NCBI RefSeq assembly: GCF_029016285.1 | Contig: NZ_CP091975.1 | Coordinates: 2,294,001-2,358,000 of the forward strand | Source: Vibrio sp. DW001 | GTDB lineage: Bacteria; Pseudomonadota; Gammaproteobacteria; Enterobacterales; Vibrionaceae | Reading direction: 5' to 3' | Length of the DNA stretch: 64,000 bases | Part shown: positions 19,568 through 28,543 of the stretch, in pieces | How positions within the stretch are numbered: position 1 is the stretch's first letter | How the letters are laid out: the number at the start of each line of letters is the position of its first letter | Notes under the pieces: generated by a model | What the model was told of the DNA's origin: nothing | The model's database searches: none | Seen by the model: the letters and a program-made list of their open reading frames with translations, nothing else | Position numbers and translations under genes: made by a program

Positions 19568-20419
19568 TTAGCCCAATTTCATTCTAAAGCTATCTTTATA
19601 GTGTCGAGATAGATTCAAGCGCTTACCGTTTTTAAGTTTGATCTCTGCATCACCACTTGGTTGAGGCGTGATCGACTCTACTTCGTCTAGGTTGATTCCG
19701 TATGAACGATGTATTCTACAAAAACCTCTATCTGATATTTGTTCTATTAGGCCACCTAGCGTGGCACGAATAGGGTAGACCCGCTCTTTTATGTGCAAAT
19801 TGACGTAGTTTCCGGATGACTCTAACCACTCAATATCATCAATCTTAACTATAAATTCCTTTCCAAGCTTTCGAATTAACAGTCTATCTATAGATTGCTG
19901 AACTGGTTCATCTTCACCTTCATCAACCAATTTGGCCTCGCCAATCATTCGACTGATCACGAAATTGAAACTGTAGCTATACAATACAAAAAACACGTAG
20001 AGCCACGCATCTTTCCGATATTCATAAAATAACTCCAAGGAGATATCACCAAATTGATAGTGTATTCCTTGAGTATAAAAGATGATTTTTCGTATCAGCA
20101 CCATCAACGACACGTGGATCAACGAAAATAGAATTGACCCTATAAAGTGCCAAATTAGATTTTTTTTGTAAAACAGCCAAGTTAACGGAAATTTATTTAA
20201 CAAGATGGCGATCAGTGGCAATGCCAACATGAAACCAACAGCACTGGAATACTCCGAAAGAAAAGGAGACCAAAACGGAAAAGATAGCTCACCACCACTC
20301 CGGAGCGCTTCCATGATAATCGACGTGGCATTGATGGTGTTATTGATGATTATGTAGAACGAAAAAAACAGAAATATGAATAATTGGGGACGCTTCTCTA
20401 TTGTTTTTAAAAGCATCAT
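19568..20419 (-). CDS. Membrane-bound LytTR-family transcriptional regulator
   Basis: 283 residues. The N-terminal 165 or so carry about four transmembrane segments (FIFLFFSFYIIINNTIN, VGFMLALPLIAILL, FIGSILFSLIHVSLMVLI, WLYVFFVLYSYSFNFVIS). A C-terminal LytTR DNA-binding domain (about 180-283) has LLIRKLGKEFIVKIDDIEWLES, GNYVNLHI, RIHRSYGINLDEVESI and NLSRHYKDSF. It has no receiver domain, so the membrane part presumably senses the signal. It is divergent from the acyltransferase gene with 181 bases between the starts, an arrangement that often marks a regulator and its target. The ATG at 20419 follows AAGGTG. Confidence 0.85.
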   Translation of the reverse strand: MMLLKTIEKRPQLFIFLFFSFYIIINNTINATSIIMEALRSGGELSFPFWSPFLSEYSSAVGFMLALPLIAILLNKFPLTWLFYKKNLIWHFIGSILFSLIHVSLMVLIRKIIFYTQGIHYQFGDISLELFYEYRKDAWLYVFFVLYSYSFNFVISRMIGEAKLVDEGEDEPVQQSIDRLLIRKLGKEFIVKIDDIEWLESSGNYVNLHIKERVYPIRATLGGLIEQISDRGFCRIHRSYGINLDEVESITPQPSGDAEIKLKNGKRLNLSRHYKDSFRMKLG

Positions 20420-20600
20420 TTCACACCTTTCTTTTTTGAAGTCGGCTCTTGATGATTTTTCATCCCATTATACCGCGTCTCGACCCTAACCATTGTCGTT
20501 TCAGCCTTCTTGGATGTTTCGTTGACCCAATTGAAGCTACTATTTGTCACAAGATATTAACACAAAGTTTGCAAGAATTTACGCGGTTAAGGAAATTATA

Positions 20601-21815
20601 ATGTCGGATGGAATACATACCAGTACAACGAGTCAACGACTCTACTTTCTCGATTGGGTTCGGGTGTTAGCCTTTGCTTTTCTCATTTTTTATCATACAG
20701 CCATGATGTTTGTGGACTGGAGTTTTCATATTGAGAGTGGTTATAACAGCGTCTCGCTAAAATCTATTATGCTACTCACTTCAACCTGGCGTCTCGATAT
20801 ACTGTTTATCGTGTCCGGCGTCGCAATGAGTTATATGATCGCCAAGATGCCACTGAAATCGTTTACTTGGCAACGCGTCATTAAACTCTACCTTCCGTTG
20901 CTGTTCGCCGTCGCGGTGGTCGTTGCGCCACAATCTTATTATGAAGCAATCCAAAAAGGAGTGTTTGAAGGTTCATTCTGGCAGTTCTGGTCTACATTTT
21001 ACTTTACGTTTACTTGGGATGAGCGAATGGAGGCCCCCTTTCCAACCTACAACCATATGTGGTACGTACTCTATCTATTTCACTACACCCTTGTCCTTCT
21101 CCCTCTGATGAAATTTATTAACAGTACTACGGGAAAGGCTTTTCTTGTGACAATTGAACGCTGGTTGTCGCAAAAGAGGCGTATTATTTATATTCCTCTA
21201 GTCATTTACTTATCCAACTATCTCTTATTTAACGATCACAAGATAACCCATGCATTTCATAACGACTGGTACGCTCATAGCCTCTTTCTTTTTGCAGTGA
21301 TAATGGGACTCGTCTTTGTTCGAATGCCACTTATATGGCTATCTTTTGAAGAGAATAGATATCGGACCCTAGCCTTAGGATTAGCAAGCTATGGTGTACT
21401 ACTGCTGATCTATAATCTCCCCGCCGAAGATTTCATCGTTGAAAAAGGTCTCGCTTGGGATCTGATACGATTAACTGTTAAGTGGTCATGGATCGCACTC
21501 ATTATCGGTTTCGCAAGAAGGCACCTTAATTTCACTAACAGGGCTTTACGATATTGCAGTCAAGCTGTGTATCCATTTTTCATTCTGCATCAGACGATAA
21601 TAATCGTGTTTGGCTATTATGTTATTGGCTGGAAGTTATCTGGAGTGACGACATTTCTGGTCATATCCTGTGGCACATTCATCATTTGTGGTTTGCTTTA
21701 TGAACTTGTTATCAAGCAAACTGATCTTCTAAGGTTTCTTTTCGGAATGAAATCAAAGCAGATAACAGAAACATACACTGCAAAGCTATCATCTAAACCT
21801 TTCAATCCCTTTTAA
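20601..21815 (+). CDS. Acyltransferase-3 family membrane protein
   Basis: A 404-residue polytopic protein with about ten transmembrane segments. It opens with the family motif RLYFLDWVRVLAFAFLIFYH, whose histidine is the conserved catalytic or proton-wire residue. The C-terminal YCSQAVYPFFILHQTIIIVFG block is also typical. Members O-acylate glucans, LPS or peptidoglycan at the inner membrane; OpgC is the nearest well-known relative in layout. AAGGA lies seven bases before the ATG at 20601. A TTG 57 bases upstream is in frame but lacks a ribosome site. It is probably controlled by the divergent LytTR gene. The acceptor is unknown. Confidence 0.82.
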   Translation: MSDGIHTSTTSQRLYFLDWVRVLAFAFLIFYHTAMMFVDWSFHIESGYNSVSLKSIMLLTSTWRLDILFIVSGVAMSYMIAKMPLKSFTWQRVIKLYLPLLFAVAVVVAPQSYYEAIQKGVFEGSFWQFWSTFYFTFTWDERMEAPFPTYNHMWYVLYLFHYTLVLLPLMKFINSTTGKAFLVTIERWLSQKRRIIYIPLVIYLSNYLLFNDHKITHAFHNDWYAHSLFLFAVIMGLVFVRMPLIWLSFEENRYRTLALGLASYGVLLLIYNLPAEDFIVEKGLAWDLIRLTVKWSWIALIIGFARRHLNFTNRALRYCSQAVYPFFILHQTIIIVFGYYVIGWKLSGVTTFLVISCGTFIICGLLYELVIKQTDLLRFLFGMKSKQITETYTAKLSSKPFNPF

Positions 21816-22024
21816 TCTACCGCTTGTCCCAGTGTCTAGCATTTTAAGGGGCAAATGAGTGCATGGCGGCAATCTCAGTCGATTTATCTTATTGCTGCTC
21901 AAATCTAGTTTTTTCTATGAATTCTGCTGGGTGAGATAAGGTATACTTTCGCTAGACTAAACGATGTTTAAGATACCATGAACACGGATTAATTTTTTGC
22001 CACTCTGCTTTAATAAGGAAAGTT

Positions 22025-22384
22025 ATGCCTCACTTCGTTATAGATTGTTCTGAGCACATTCTGAATATTCAGCAAGAAGAACAGATCCTCAAAGAAATTC
22101 ACACCGCTGCTGTTTCGACCGGTTTATTCAATGAAAACGAAATCAAAGTTCGTGTAAATCCGTTTAAAACTTACCTAGTCGGAAATAAAAAGGATGACTT
22201 CATCCACGTCTTTTCGAACATTATGGAAGGTCGTACAACAGAACAAAAAGCGTCACTTTCAAGAGTCATCGTTAAACAACTCGTCTTATTATTTCCTGAC
22301 GTTTCGAATATTGCGGTTAACATTCGGGAGTTTGAAAAATCGACATACTGTAATAGGGATATGCTTGTTGACGCATCGTTTTGA
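22025..22384 (+). CDS. 5-carboxymethyl-2-hydroxymuconate isomerase family protein
   Basis: A 119-residue tautomerase-superfamily protein. Met is followed by Pro2 (MPHFVIDCSEHIL), the N-terminal proline that acts as catalytic base after Met removal. Similarity to the CHMI (HpcD) family continues with VRVNPFKTYLVGNKKDDFIHVFSNIMEGR. HpcD works in homoprotocatechuate breakdown, but no other genes of that pathway are here. It directly precedes cqsS (154-base gap) on the same strand. AAGGAAAG precedes the ATG. Its role next to a quorum-sensing locus is unknown. Confidence 0.82.
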   Translation: MPHFVIDCSEHILNIQQEEQILKEIHTAAVSTGLFNENEIKVRVNPFKTYLVGNKKDDFIHVFSNIMEGRTTEQKASLSRVIVKQLVLLFPDVSNIAVNIREFEKSTYCNRDMLVDASF

Positions 22385-22538
22385 TGTAGTTTTGTCGCGT
22401 TACCTTGTATCTGAAACCGATCAACATTGCATAACAAATGGTCAATCAGTAGTATACGAACACAATATTTTACGATTACGCGCTCAATAGCATTGAACGC
22501 TATATTTCGGTTAAGCATAGAGTTGGCATTACAGTAAT

Positions 22539-24587
22539 ATGGAAGCATTACGTAAAGTATATCAGTACGCTGAACCTAACCTTACTTTAGTCGGGTTGCT
22601 CGGTGTCATTGGGTATCCTCTCTATTATCTAGTGTGGGGAACCCTTTTTCCTCAGCAGTACGAAACACTCCCTCTTCGTTTGTTCTGTTCACTCTTGTTT
22701 GTGGGCATTGTTTGCCGGAATCATCTTCAATCAAGCTTCCGTCAATATATGCACTTGTACTATCAAGTCGTCATTATTACTTCGCTGCCATTTTTCTTTT
22801 TCTATATGTTGTTAATGAATGATTGGTCCCTCGTTTGGGTGATGTCATTTATGTCTGCCATCTTTCTGCATATCTTGTTGGTCCACATTACTTGGCTGCT
22901 GTTTCTTCAAACCTTTGTGGGGTTGATATTCGCCACTCTATTTGCGTGGATAAATAAAGGCTACTCTCTGGAAGTAACCATCGATTGGATGCAGTTGTTA
23001 CCCGTTTTCTTTTTTACCTATCTGTTCGGAAGCCTATGCTTCTATCGTTATCAGGCAGATTATGACTCAAAAGTCTCTATAGCTAAGTCTTTTGGGGCCG
23101 GAATTGCACATGAGATGCGAAATCCTCTTAGCAGCCTTTGCTTGTCTATAGATGTTATTCAATCCATATTGCCAAATGCCACTAAGGATAACAAAGAGAC
23201 GTATCAGCTCAGTAGAAAAGAGATCCTCCGCTTACTTGAAGTCAGCAGTGACGCCATGACGATCATTCATTCAGGGAACGAAACTATCGATTTGCTACTA
23301 ACATCTATCGACGAGAATCGAGTGTCTCGTTCGACATTTAAGAAGCACCCTGCTCAAGAGGTTGTTGAAAGCGCAATAGAAAGCTTTAGCTATAAGCGCG
23401 AGGTAGATAGAGCCGCAGTATCATTGAAGGTTCACAGTGAATTCGAGTTTTTTGGTAGTGACACGTTACTAAAATATGTTGTATATAATCTGCTAAAAAA
23501 TGCTTTCCATCACCGCAACGACAGCGATTTTACCGTTCACCTTGCACTAAAATCAGAGCAAAAATTGAATACGATTATTGTCACGGACACAGGCTCAGGT
23601 ATTACACAAAAAGTACTTGAAAACATGTTTAAGGATTTCTATACCACGGGTAAAGCAGGGAATTATGGCCTCGGTTTGCCTTTCTGTAAAAAAGTAATGC
23701 GCTCATTTGGTGGGGATATTCAATGCCAATCTGAGCTTGGTAAGTGGACTCAGTTTAGCATGACACTGCCACGAATAGAGTCAAATATCGTAAGAGATAT
23801 TAAGAGTGAACTGACCAAACTTAAGTCGGTATTATTTATTAGCGAACAAGACCATTTGACATCGACAATGACCAGCGTTGGCCGCGTTATGGGTGTTGAA
23901 CTCACAACCTTAAATATTGATACTACCTTAGAAAAGATGGAATACGAATTCGAATATGACCTCATCGTCGTTGATGTCGAGAGTGTCACGCTAGGTAATA
24001 ACCAGCTAGATAAACTCGAGTCTCTCTATTCATTTTCTGAAGCTCAACTTGTTTATTTGTTCCAACAGCGTCCCATCCAACACCTTAGCAAAGCCAGTTT
24101 TACCTCTATCTGGATTGATACAGACTCTTGGTTATCGCACCCTAAAGAGACGATTGAGCGTTTACTATTTGACGCTACCTACGTCAATACGGTGACACAA
24201 AAATTGCCATCCAGAAACGAAGATAAACGTACAATCATGATTGTGGATGATAATGAGTCCTTACGAAAATTCACTTCAATACTGCTAGAAAAACAGGGGC
24301 TTAATGTCATTCAAAAAAACAATGGTTTGCAAGCCATTGAAGCGCTAGAAAAAGAGAATATCGATCTAATTCTTATGGATATTGAGATGCCAGTAATGGA
24401 TGGGTTAGAGGCATCGCTTCGCATTCGTCAATCCAAAAAAGAGTTTGCCAATATCCCTATTATTGCTCATACAGGGGATAACTCTCCCAGTATGCTCAAT
24501 AAGATCGATTCATCTTCGATGTCCGGATATATCGTAAAGCCTGCGGATAAAAATCAACTGCTTGATAAAATATCCGATTGGATTTAG
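22539..24587 (+). CDS. cqsS: CAI-1 quorum-sensing hybrid sensor kinase/phosphatase CqsS
   Basis: A 682-residue inner-membrane hybrid kinase (V. cholerae CqsS 686). The start MEALRKVYQYAEPNLTLVG and six N-terminal membrane segments match the CqsS receptor domain. The H-box SFGAGIAHEMRNPLSSL places the phospho-His at H191. An ATPase domain follows (GSGITQ, YGLGLPFCKKVM), then a C-terminal receiver with phospho-Asp D614 (LILMDIEMPVMDGL). Cys167 aligns with V. cholerae Cys170, a residue known to influence CAI-1 tail-length preference. CqsS feeds LuxU/LuxO, neither of which is in the window. It is convergent with cqsA and shares a terminator region with it. Confidence 0.95.
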   Translation: MEALRKVYQYAEPNLTLVGLLGVIGYPLYYLVWGTLFPQQYETLPLRLFCSLLFVGIVCRNHLQSSFRQYMHLYYQVVIITSLPFFFFYMLLMNDWSLVWVMSFMSAIFLHILLVHITWLLFLQTFVGLIFATLFAWINKGYSLEVTIDWMQLLPVFFFTYLFGSLCFYRYQADYDSKVSIAKSFGAGIAHEMRNPLSSLCLSIDVIQSILPNATKDNKETYQLSRKEILRLLEVSSDAMTIIHSGNETIDLLLTSIDENRVSRSTFKKHPAQEVVESAIESFSYKREVDRAAVSLKVHSEFEFFGSDTLLKYVVYNLLKNAFHHRNDSDFTVHLALKSEQKLNTIIVTDTGSGITQKVLENMFKDFYTTGKAGNYGLGLPFCKKVMRSFGGDIQCQSELGKWTQFSMTLPRIESNIVRDIKSELTKLKSVLFISEQDHLTSTMTSVGRVMGVELTTLNIDTTLEKMEYEFEYDLIVVDVESVTLGNNQLDKLESLYSFSEAQLVYLFQQRPIQHLSKASFTSIWIDTDSWLSHPKETIERLLFDATYVNTVTQKLPSRNEDKRTIMIVDDNESLRKFTSILLEKQGLNVIQKNNGLQAIEALEKENIDLILMDIEMPVMDGLEASLRIRQSKKEFANIPIIAHTGDNSPSMLNKIDSSSMSGYIVKPADKNQLLDKISDWI

Positions 24588-24588
24588 T

Positions 24589-24617
24589 AAAGAGCTTAGC
24601 CAGTAACCAAGCTCTTT
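24589..24617. terminator. Intrinsic terminator between cqsS and cqsA
   Basis: AAAGAGCTT (24589-24597) and AAGCTCTTT (24609-24617) form a 9-bp stem. It lies directly after the cqsS stop and is followed by TCTT. It is palindromic and also lies 47 bases past the cqsA stop, so it may work in both directions. Confidence 0.75.
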
Positions 24618-24664
24618 TCTTAATGTAGCGGCACTGATTTACTCATCGTGTCTTAGCGGTAACG

Positions 24665-25840
24665 TTACACAAACTCTAGGTTTGGATTTTTGTACGCTTC
24701 ATGGCAAACCGTTAAAACATGGTCGACGTCTTTGACGGTCAAATCTGCATTGACCGAAAAGCGCATTATGCTTTTGTTCTTTCCCGTCGCGGGGCGACAA
24801 AAAATAGCCCCAAACACATCATTCTCTTCTAGGAAATCTCGTACGCGCTCCATGTTGCGTTCTCCGCCACACTCCAAAGATATAATCTGTGACTCGCTAC
24901 GAATATTAAAACCTATCGCCTTTAATCCCGCTCTTAGCTCATTCGCACGACGGAACAATGTTTGTCTTTTCCCCTCTGCATGTCTAATTATCTCTAGTGT
25001 TTTTCTTAACCTCGCCACCTCTTGAGGCAACACCGTAGAGCTAAAAATAGCCGGGTATGAGATAAAAGGTAATGTCTGACTAAGTTTCTTGGGGCCCAAA
25101 ATAGCGCCTGCGCGGTAAGCAAACGTCTTGGCCAAACTTACCGTAACAAAATCCACTTGGTCTTGAACTCCCAATGCATTTATCAGCCCTGAACCGTTCG
25201 GACCATGGGTACCCAACGAATGAGATTCGTCGACGACCAACGCGCAACCGAACTCGTTCGCTATTTCGTAGATAGCTTCAAGTGGTGCAATAGTTCCTAT
25301 TGTGCTGTAGATCGAATCAACAACAATGACGCCGGCGCCATGTCTCTTAATCTGTTTACGCAGATGCCGGATATTATTGTGCATAAATGGATAAATTGCC
25401 CCGCCTGATATTCTCGCGCCTTCCCATAAGGACATGTGGGCAAAAAAATCGATGTAGATCGGCGTTCCCGGAGCACAAATAGTTTGTAACAGACCAAGGT
25501 TCGCAGCCCAACCAGATTGGGACAACAAACAGGTTTCCATGCCCACGTACTCTGCAAGCTCATTCTCGAACTCTGGCTTTGATTCTTCATCCTGCAGAAA
25601 AACGGCCGACATAACAACATTGTCATCTTGCTCAGATATCGCTCGTTTGTGGGCCGCTTGAATCTCCTTATTGTGAGACAGTGCCAAGTAATCATTACTT
25701 TGCATTATCACCGCGTCTGCGGTTGGACGTTTACCCAAAACCAAATGTTTTTGATTCTGATTTGATTCAATTATATCTTCAATATAAAAATCTAGGCGTT
25801 CCTCAATAAAGGCAGGAAGTGGTTTCGTTTTATTACTCAT
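24665..25840 (-). CDS. cqsA: CAI-1 autoinducer synthase CqsA
   Basis: PLP-dependent alpha-oxoamine synthase-type enzyme that condenses a fatty acyl-CoA with a SAM- or aminobutyrate-derived substrate to make the CAI-1 precursor. It has 391 residues from the ATG at 25840 (V. cholerae 389). Conserved regions include QSGWAANLGLLQTIC, DFFAHMSLWEGARISGGA, VVDESHSLGTHGPNGSG, the PLP lysine in VSLAKTFAYRAG (about residue 238) and FCRPATGKNKSIMRFS. It forms the complete CAI-1 circuit with convergent cqsS. The 290 bases upstream hold no gene and include its promoter. Confidence 0.95.
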   Translation of the reverse strand: MSNKTKPLPAFIEERLDFYIEDIIESNQNQKHLVLGKRPTADAVIMQSNDYLALSHNKEIQAAHKRAISEQDDNVVMSAVFLQDEESKPEFENELAEYVGMETCLLSQSGWAANLGLLQTICAPGTPIYIDFFAHMSLWEGARISGGAIYPFMHNNIRHLRKQIKRHGAGVIVVDSIYSTIGTIAPLEAIYEIANEFGCALVVDESHSLGTHGPNGSGLINALGVQDQVDFVTVSLAKTFAYRAGAILGPKKLSQTLPFISYPAIFSSTVLPQEVARLRKTLEIIRHAEGKRQTLFRRANELRAGLKAIGFNIRSESQIISLECGGERNMERVRDFLEENDVFGAIFCRPATGKNKSIMRFSVNADLTVKDVDHVLTVCHEAYKNPNLEFV

Positions 25841-26137
25841 AATCAAGTCTCATTGTAATTTAGAAAAACGCCAGCGCTGACATCTATCTATATTCCAGAC
25901 TTTGAAAAGATAGTCATTACTCAATTTGCATATTTATCGTTGGAGTAGCAAACTCCATATTTAAGGGTTGGGAAGGCAATTGATTTCAGTAGGATGAGCG
26001 AGCTCTACAAACGTGTAATTAAGGCATTATTTAGGGTCGTTCGGCTAGTTTGAAGCATTAAACGATGGACACTGAACTTACTATACGACGTTCTTAGATA
26101 AGGGTAAGAACACCTACAAAATATCTCTCAGTATCGG

Positions 26138-26517
26138 TTAACTATTGTCACTATTTTGTTTTCGAAAATCTGAAGGAGTAAGGCCTGTATATTTTTTAAA
26201 CGTTAAGTTAAAGGTGCTCTTAGCGTTAAAACCGGACTGCATTGCAACGTCTAAAATGTTCTTCTTCGGGTGCTGAAGGAGTTCATTTTTAGCGTATTCA
26301 ATCCGGAAACTGGCTAAATATTCATAGAAACTCATCCCACAGTATTGGTTAATTGACTGCGAAAGATATTGCGGTTGTATGCTTATTTTTTGGGCAGTTT
26401 TTTCTAGTGAAAGAGCGCTATCTAGAAAGTAGTTTTCTTTTTTCATGATCGCATTCAAATCACGAATTATTAGCTCTGCTTTGTTTTCAGTTAACGCAGA
26501 AGTACGATATTTTTTTT
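26138..26517 (-). pseudogene. AraC-type DNA-binding half of a frameshifted membrane regulator
   Basis: The frame from the A8 tract reads KYRTSALTENKAELIIRDLN and on into two AraC/XylS helix-turn-helix motifs (LEKTAQKISIQPQYLSQSIN; ILDVAMQSGFNAKSTFNLTFKKYTG within the family C-terminal motif). It continues the 26487-27377 gene after removal of a single base. Its first internal ATG (26458) falls inside the natural linker and has no ribosome site, so separate expression is doubtful. Removing one A from the tract (26510-26517) joins the halves into a protein of about 410 residues: seven transmembrane segments plus an AraC domain. Cause undecided: mutation, phase variation, slippage or sequencing error. 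Confidence 0.75.
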
Positions 26518-27377
26518 ACGTTTTCGCATACTTCTCTTTCTTCTTTACCCCTAGGTTTTTGACAATATGCGGTTGTAAAGCCTAATAATATAAGCCAGAT
26601 AACCAAATCGAGTATGGAAAAAATAACGCTGTGCAGAGGTGGCACGCTATATAGTATGGAGAAGACCGCATTATTATCAGAAGGTTCATAATAGAAAATG
26701 CTCATGGTTAAATCAGCTAGAATAATTAGCCATGTCATTGACATCGACAACCAGACGCCTTTGAACCAATGGTAAGTGTCTTCACTATAACCAACACCAT
26801 ACAAGGAACCTCGCATTAAGTTCCAAAGCATAGGAACGAAATACCGAGAACTGCTGATCAAGTAAGTCAGAAAGAAAAGCCCCAAAGATACGTCAATTGA
26901 GCTTGCTAACCATTTGTTACCCGCTAATACGTCTAGAGATAGACTGTTAAGTAACAACGGTATCATTAAGAACAAGCCAAAAACCAGTAGAGCACTCTTT
27001 TTCTTAGTGACTACATTTGCTGTTCTCAAATGCAGTGTAGAATCTGTGAATCCAGCCGTTAGTGGACCAAGTAATAAAACTATCGGAAGCGCGAGTATAT
27101 TCAAAATCTCAGAAACAGGTGGGTCAATAACAATGCCCAAAAACATCGCCATTTTTACCACGGCAAAACCAGCAAAAAGTGCGATTAATTCATTCTTTGC
27201 TGTCAACCATTTGAGCGGATGCGCAACCACTAGCATGAAACAAATACTTAACAAAATCACTGAGAATCCAGTAATGAGTTCAATCATTGAGATCCAGTGC
27301 ACGCCTTCATCCTTTAAAGTTTCTAATGTCACAATGACGAAAGAAAACATAATTAAAGTTAATACACTCTCTGTCAA
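26487..27377 (-). CDS. Seven-transmembrane N-terminal half of a membrane-AraC regulator (frameshifted)
   Basis: 296 residues with about seven hydrophobic helices (for example LITGFSVILLSICFMLVVAHPL, LALPIVLLLGPLTAGF, VFGLFLMIPLLLNSLSL, VIFSILDLVIWLILLGFTT). This is the sensor half of regulators that join a membrane domain to an AraC DNA-binding domain. After CQKPRGKEEREVCENVKK the frame runs through eight A residues and stops 8 codons later. The AraC half continues in another frame. If only this part is made, it would lack DNA binding. The ligand and target are unknown. Confidence 0.75.
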   Translation of the reverse strand: MTESVLTLIMFSFVIVTLETLKDEGVHWISMIELITGFSVILLSICFMLVVAHPLKWLTAKNELIALFAGFAVVKMAMFLGIVIDPPVSEILNILALPIVLLLGPLTAGFTDSTLHLRTANVVTKKKSALLVFGLFLMIPLLLNSLSLDVLAGNKWLASSIDVSLGLFFLTYLISSSRYFVPMLWNLMRGSLYGVGYSEDTYHWFKGVWLSMSMTWLIILADLTMSIFYYEPSDNNAVFSILYSVPPLHSVIFSILDLVIWLILLGFTTAYCQKPRGKEEREVCENVKKISYFCVN

Positions 27378-27527
27378 TTATATATTTTATTATTGCTTAG
27401 GTAGCACGACGTCTCCTTATACACGATATAGCCTTTTGTCACTGCCCAGTACTTTATCGAGCACTAGGCGGTGTGCTATTTCTCATCGACTAGCCGTCAA
27501 AAATGGTAGGTTGCAGAATGAATCAGG

Positions 27528-27777
27528 TTAAATTGACTGGATAAAGAAATAAACAGAAACCATTCCACTGCCAATGTTTATATCTCCATTAATTCCCATA
27601 TCAATGCTCGTATCACGATCCTCTATACCACTTAAAATCGTCGCGTCTACCGAGTCAAACCCTACGCCACCAATAATACGATAGTTCAGTCCATTCAAAT
27701 CTACATTGAAGTCATCGCCTCGATACCCCGCATCAAATAACAGAGCGATTGTCGATTTTTGGCCTTTATATATTGGT
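27528..27777 (-). pseudogene. MipA/OmpV-family outer-membrane protein remnant
   Basis: The minus-strand frame reads KGQKSTIALLFDAGYRGDDF, then NVDLNGLNYRIIGGVGFDSV, and ends YFFIQSI with TAA at 27528-27530. Alternating beta-strand character and the YRGDDFNVDLNGLNYR pattern fit the OmpV/MipA barrel. A TAA stands just before the fragment, so the signal peptide and first strands are gone, and the C-terminal strands are missing too. About 82 codons of a dead gene remain. Confidence 0.6.
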
Positions 27778-27817
27778 TAGACAATAGACACATTCATTAC
27801 ATTACGTTTAACCAATT

Positions 27818-28015
27818 TCATTCATCCTTCTCCTTTTTATTTTCGGCATAATATTGTCTCAATATCTTTATTGTGGAAATAACCTGATTAGCCGTCGCTA
27901 TTAACATCATCAAAGCCAATATAATAAATAACACGACTGATAATAAATTTTCAAAATCTATACAGATGTCGCCATACAGTATTTTATTCAGGTTAATCTC
28001 GACAAACGTCTGCAT
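27818..28015 (-). CDS. Small single-pass membrane protein, hypothetical
   Basis: 65 residues from the ATG at 28015, preceded by a strong GAGGGG. The longer frame from 28066 is not supported by a ribosome site. One transmembrane helix (about LLSVVLFIILALMMLIATANQV) is followed by a basic-acidic tail ending YYAENKKEKDE. Not recognised. It has no operon partner; the OmpV remnant lies 40 bases downstream. The clear start signal is the main reason to accept it. Confidence 0.55.
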   Translation of the reverse strand: MQTFVEINLNKILYGDICIDFENLLSVVLFIILALMMLIATANQVISTIKILRQYYAENKKEKDE

Positions 28016-28543
28016 GGTATACCCCTCAGCAATCAAGCACCTTCTAAACTGACGACAACATGGCAAGTCCAGTTGGATACGATGTGACCAGATCAGCTCA
28101 GCTCAGCTGTATGGGTAACCCGACAGCTATTCCTTTACCCTTTATTAATAAACCATGAATGCACATAAGGATGGGTTCTCTATGTGTTTCCATAGTTCGT
28201 TGAACAGTAACTTAAGCGAAGATAACGAACAGATCGTCCACTTTGGCGAATTCGGACAAATAAATCTAAAGAAATGAATGAATTTGGTATTATTATTAAT
28301 AAATTAATTGATAAACACCGACTTACTTGAACACGTACAGAATGGTTATTTAGGACTCGTGGCGGTGTAACCCGCGCCATAGAATAGCAGTACAATCTTA
28401 ATCACTGGGCGGGCAGCCACCGTATAAATACAACAAAGCCCTTATGAAGGGATAAAATATCTCCTCATAGGGCCGGCCACGTTTAGACGTTATTTAAGGT
28501 ATATCTCGGCATCGACTTCTTACCCTTTACTCATATTAATCGA
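28016..28543. other. Gene-poor stretch with one hairpin
   Basis: No convincing coding sequence. GCCCTTATGAAGG (28438-28450) and CCTCATAGGGC (28463-28473) form an imperfect hairpin about 70 bases past the stop of the leftward lipase gene. It may end that transcript, although no T-run follows. A short AGCTCAGCTCAGCT tandem lies near 28095. Confidence 0.4.

Noticed and set aside
20601..25840. Qrr small RNA near the quorum-sensing locus
   Set aside because: I looked for the conserved Qrr core and saw none; Qrr genes are usually next to luxO, which is not here.
26914..27531. 205-codon plus-strand frame
   Set aside because: It lies antisense to the membrane-AraC gene and has low-complexity Ser/Thr/Asn composition, typical of a shadow of hydrophobic coding.
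28180..28395. 71-codon minus-strand frame in the gap before the lipase gene
   Set aside because: No ribosome site, unusual composition and no similarity; left as non-coding.
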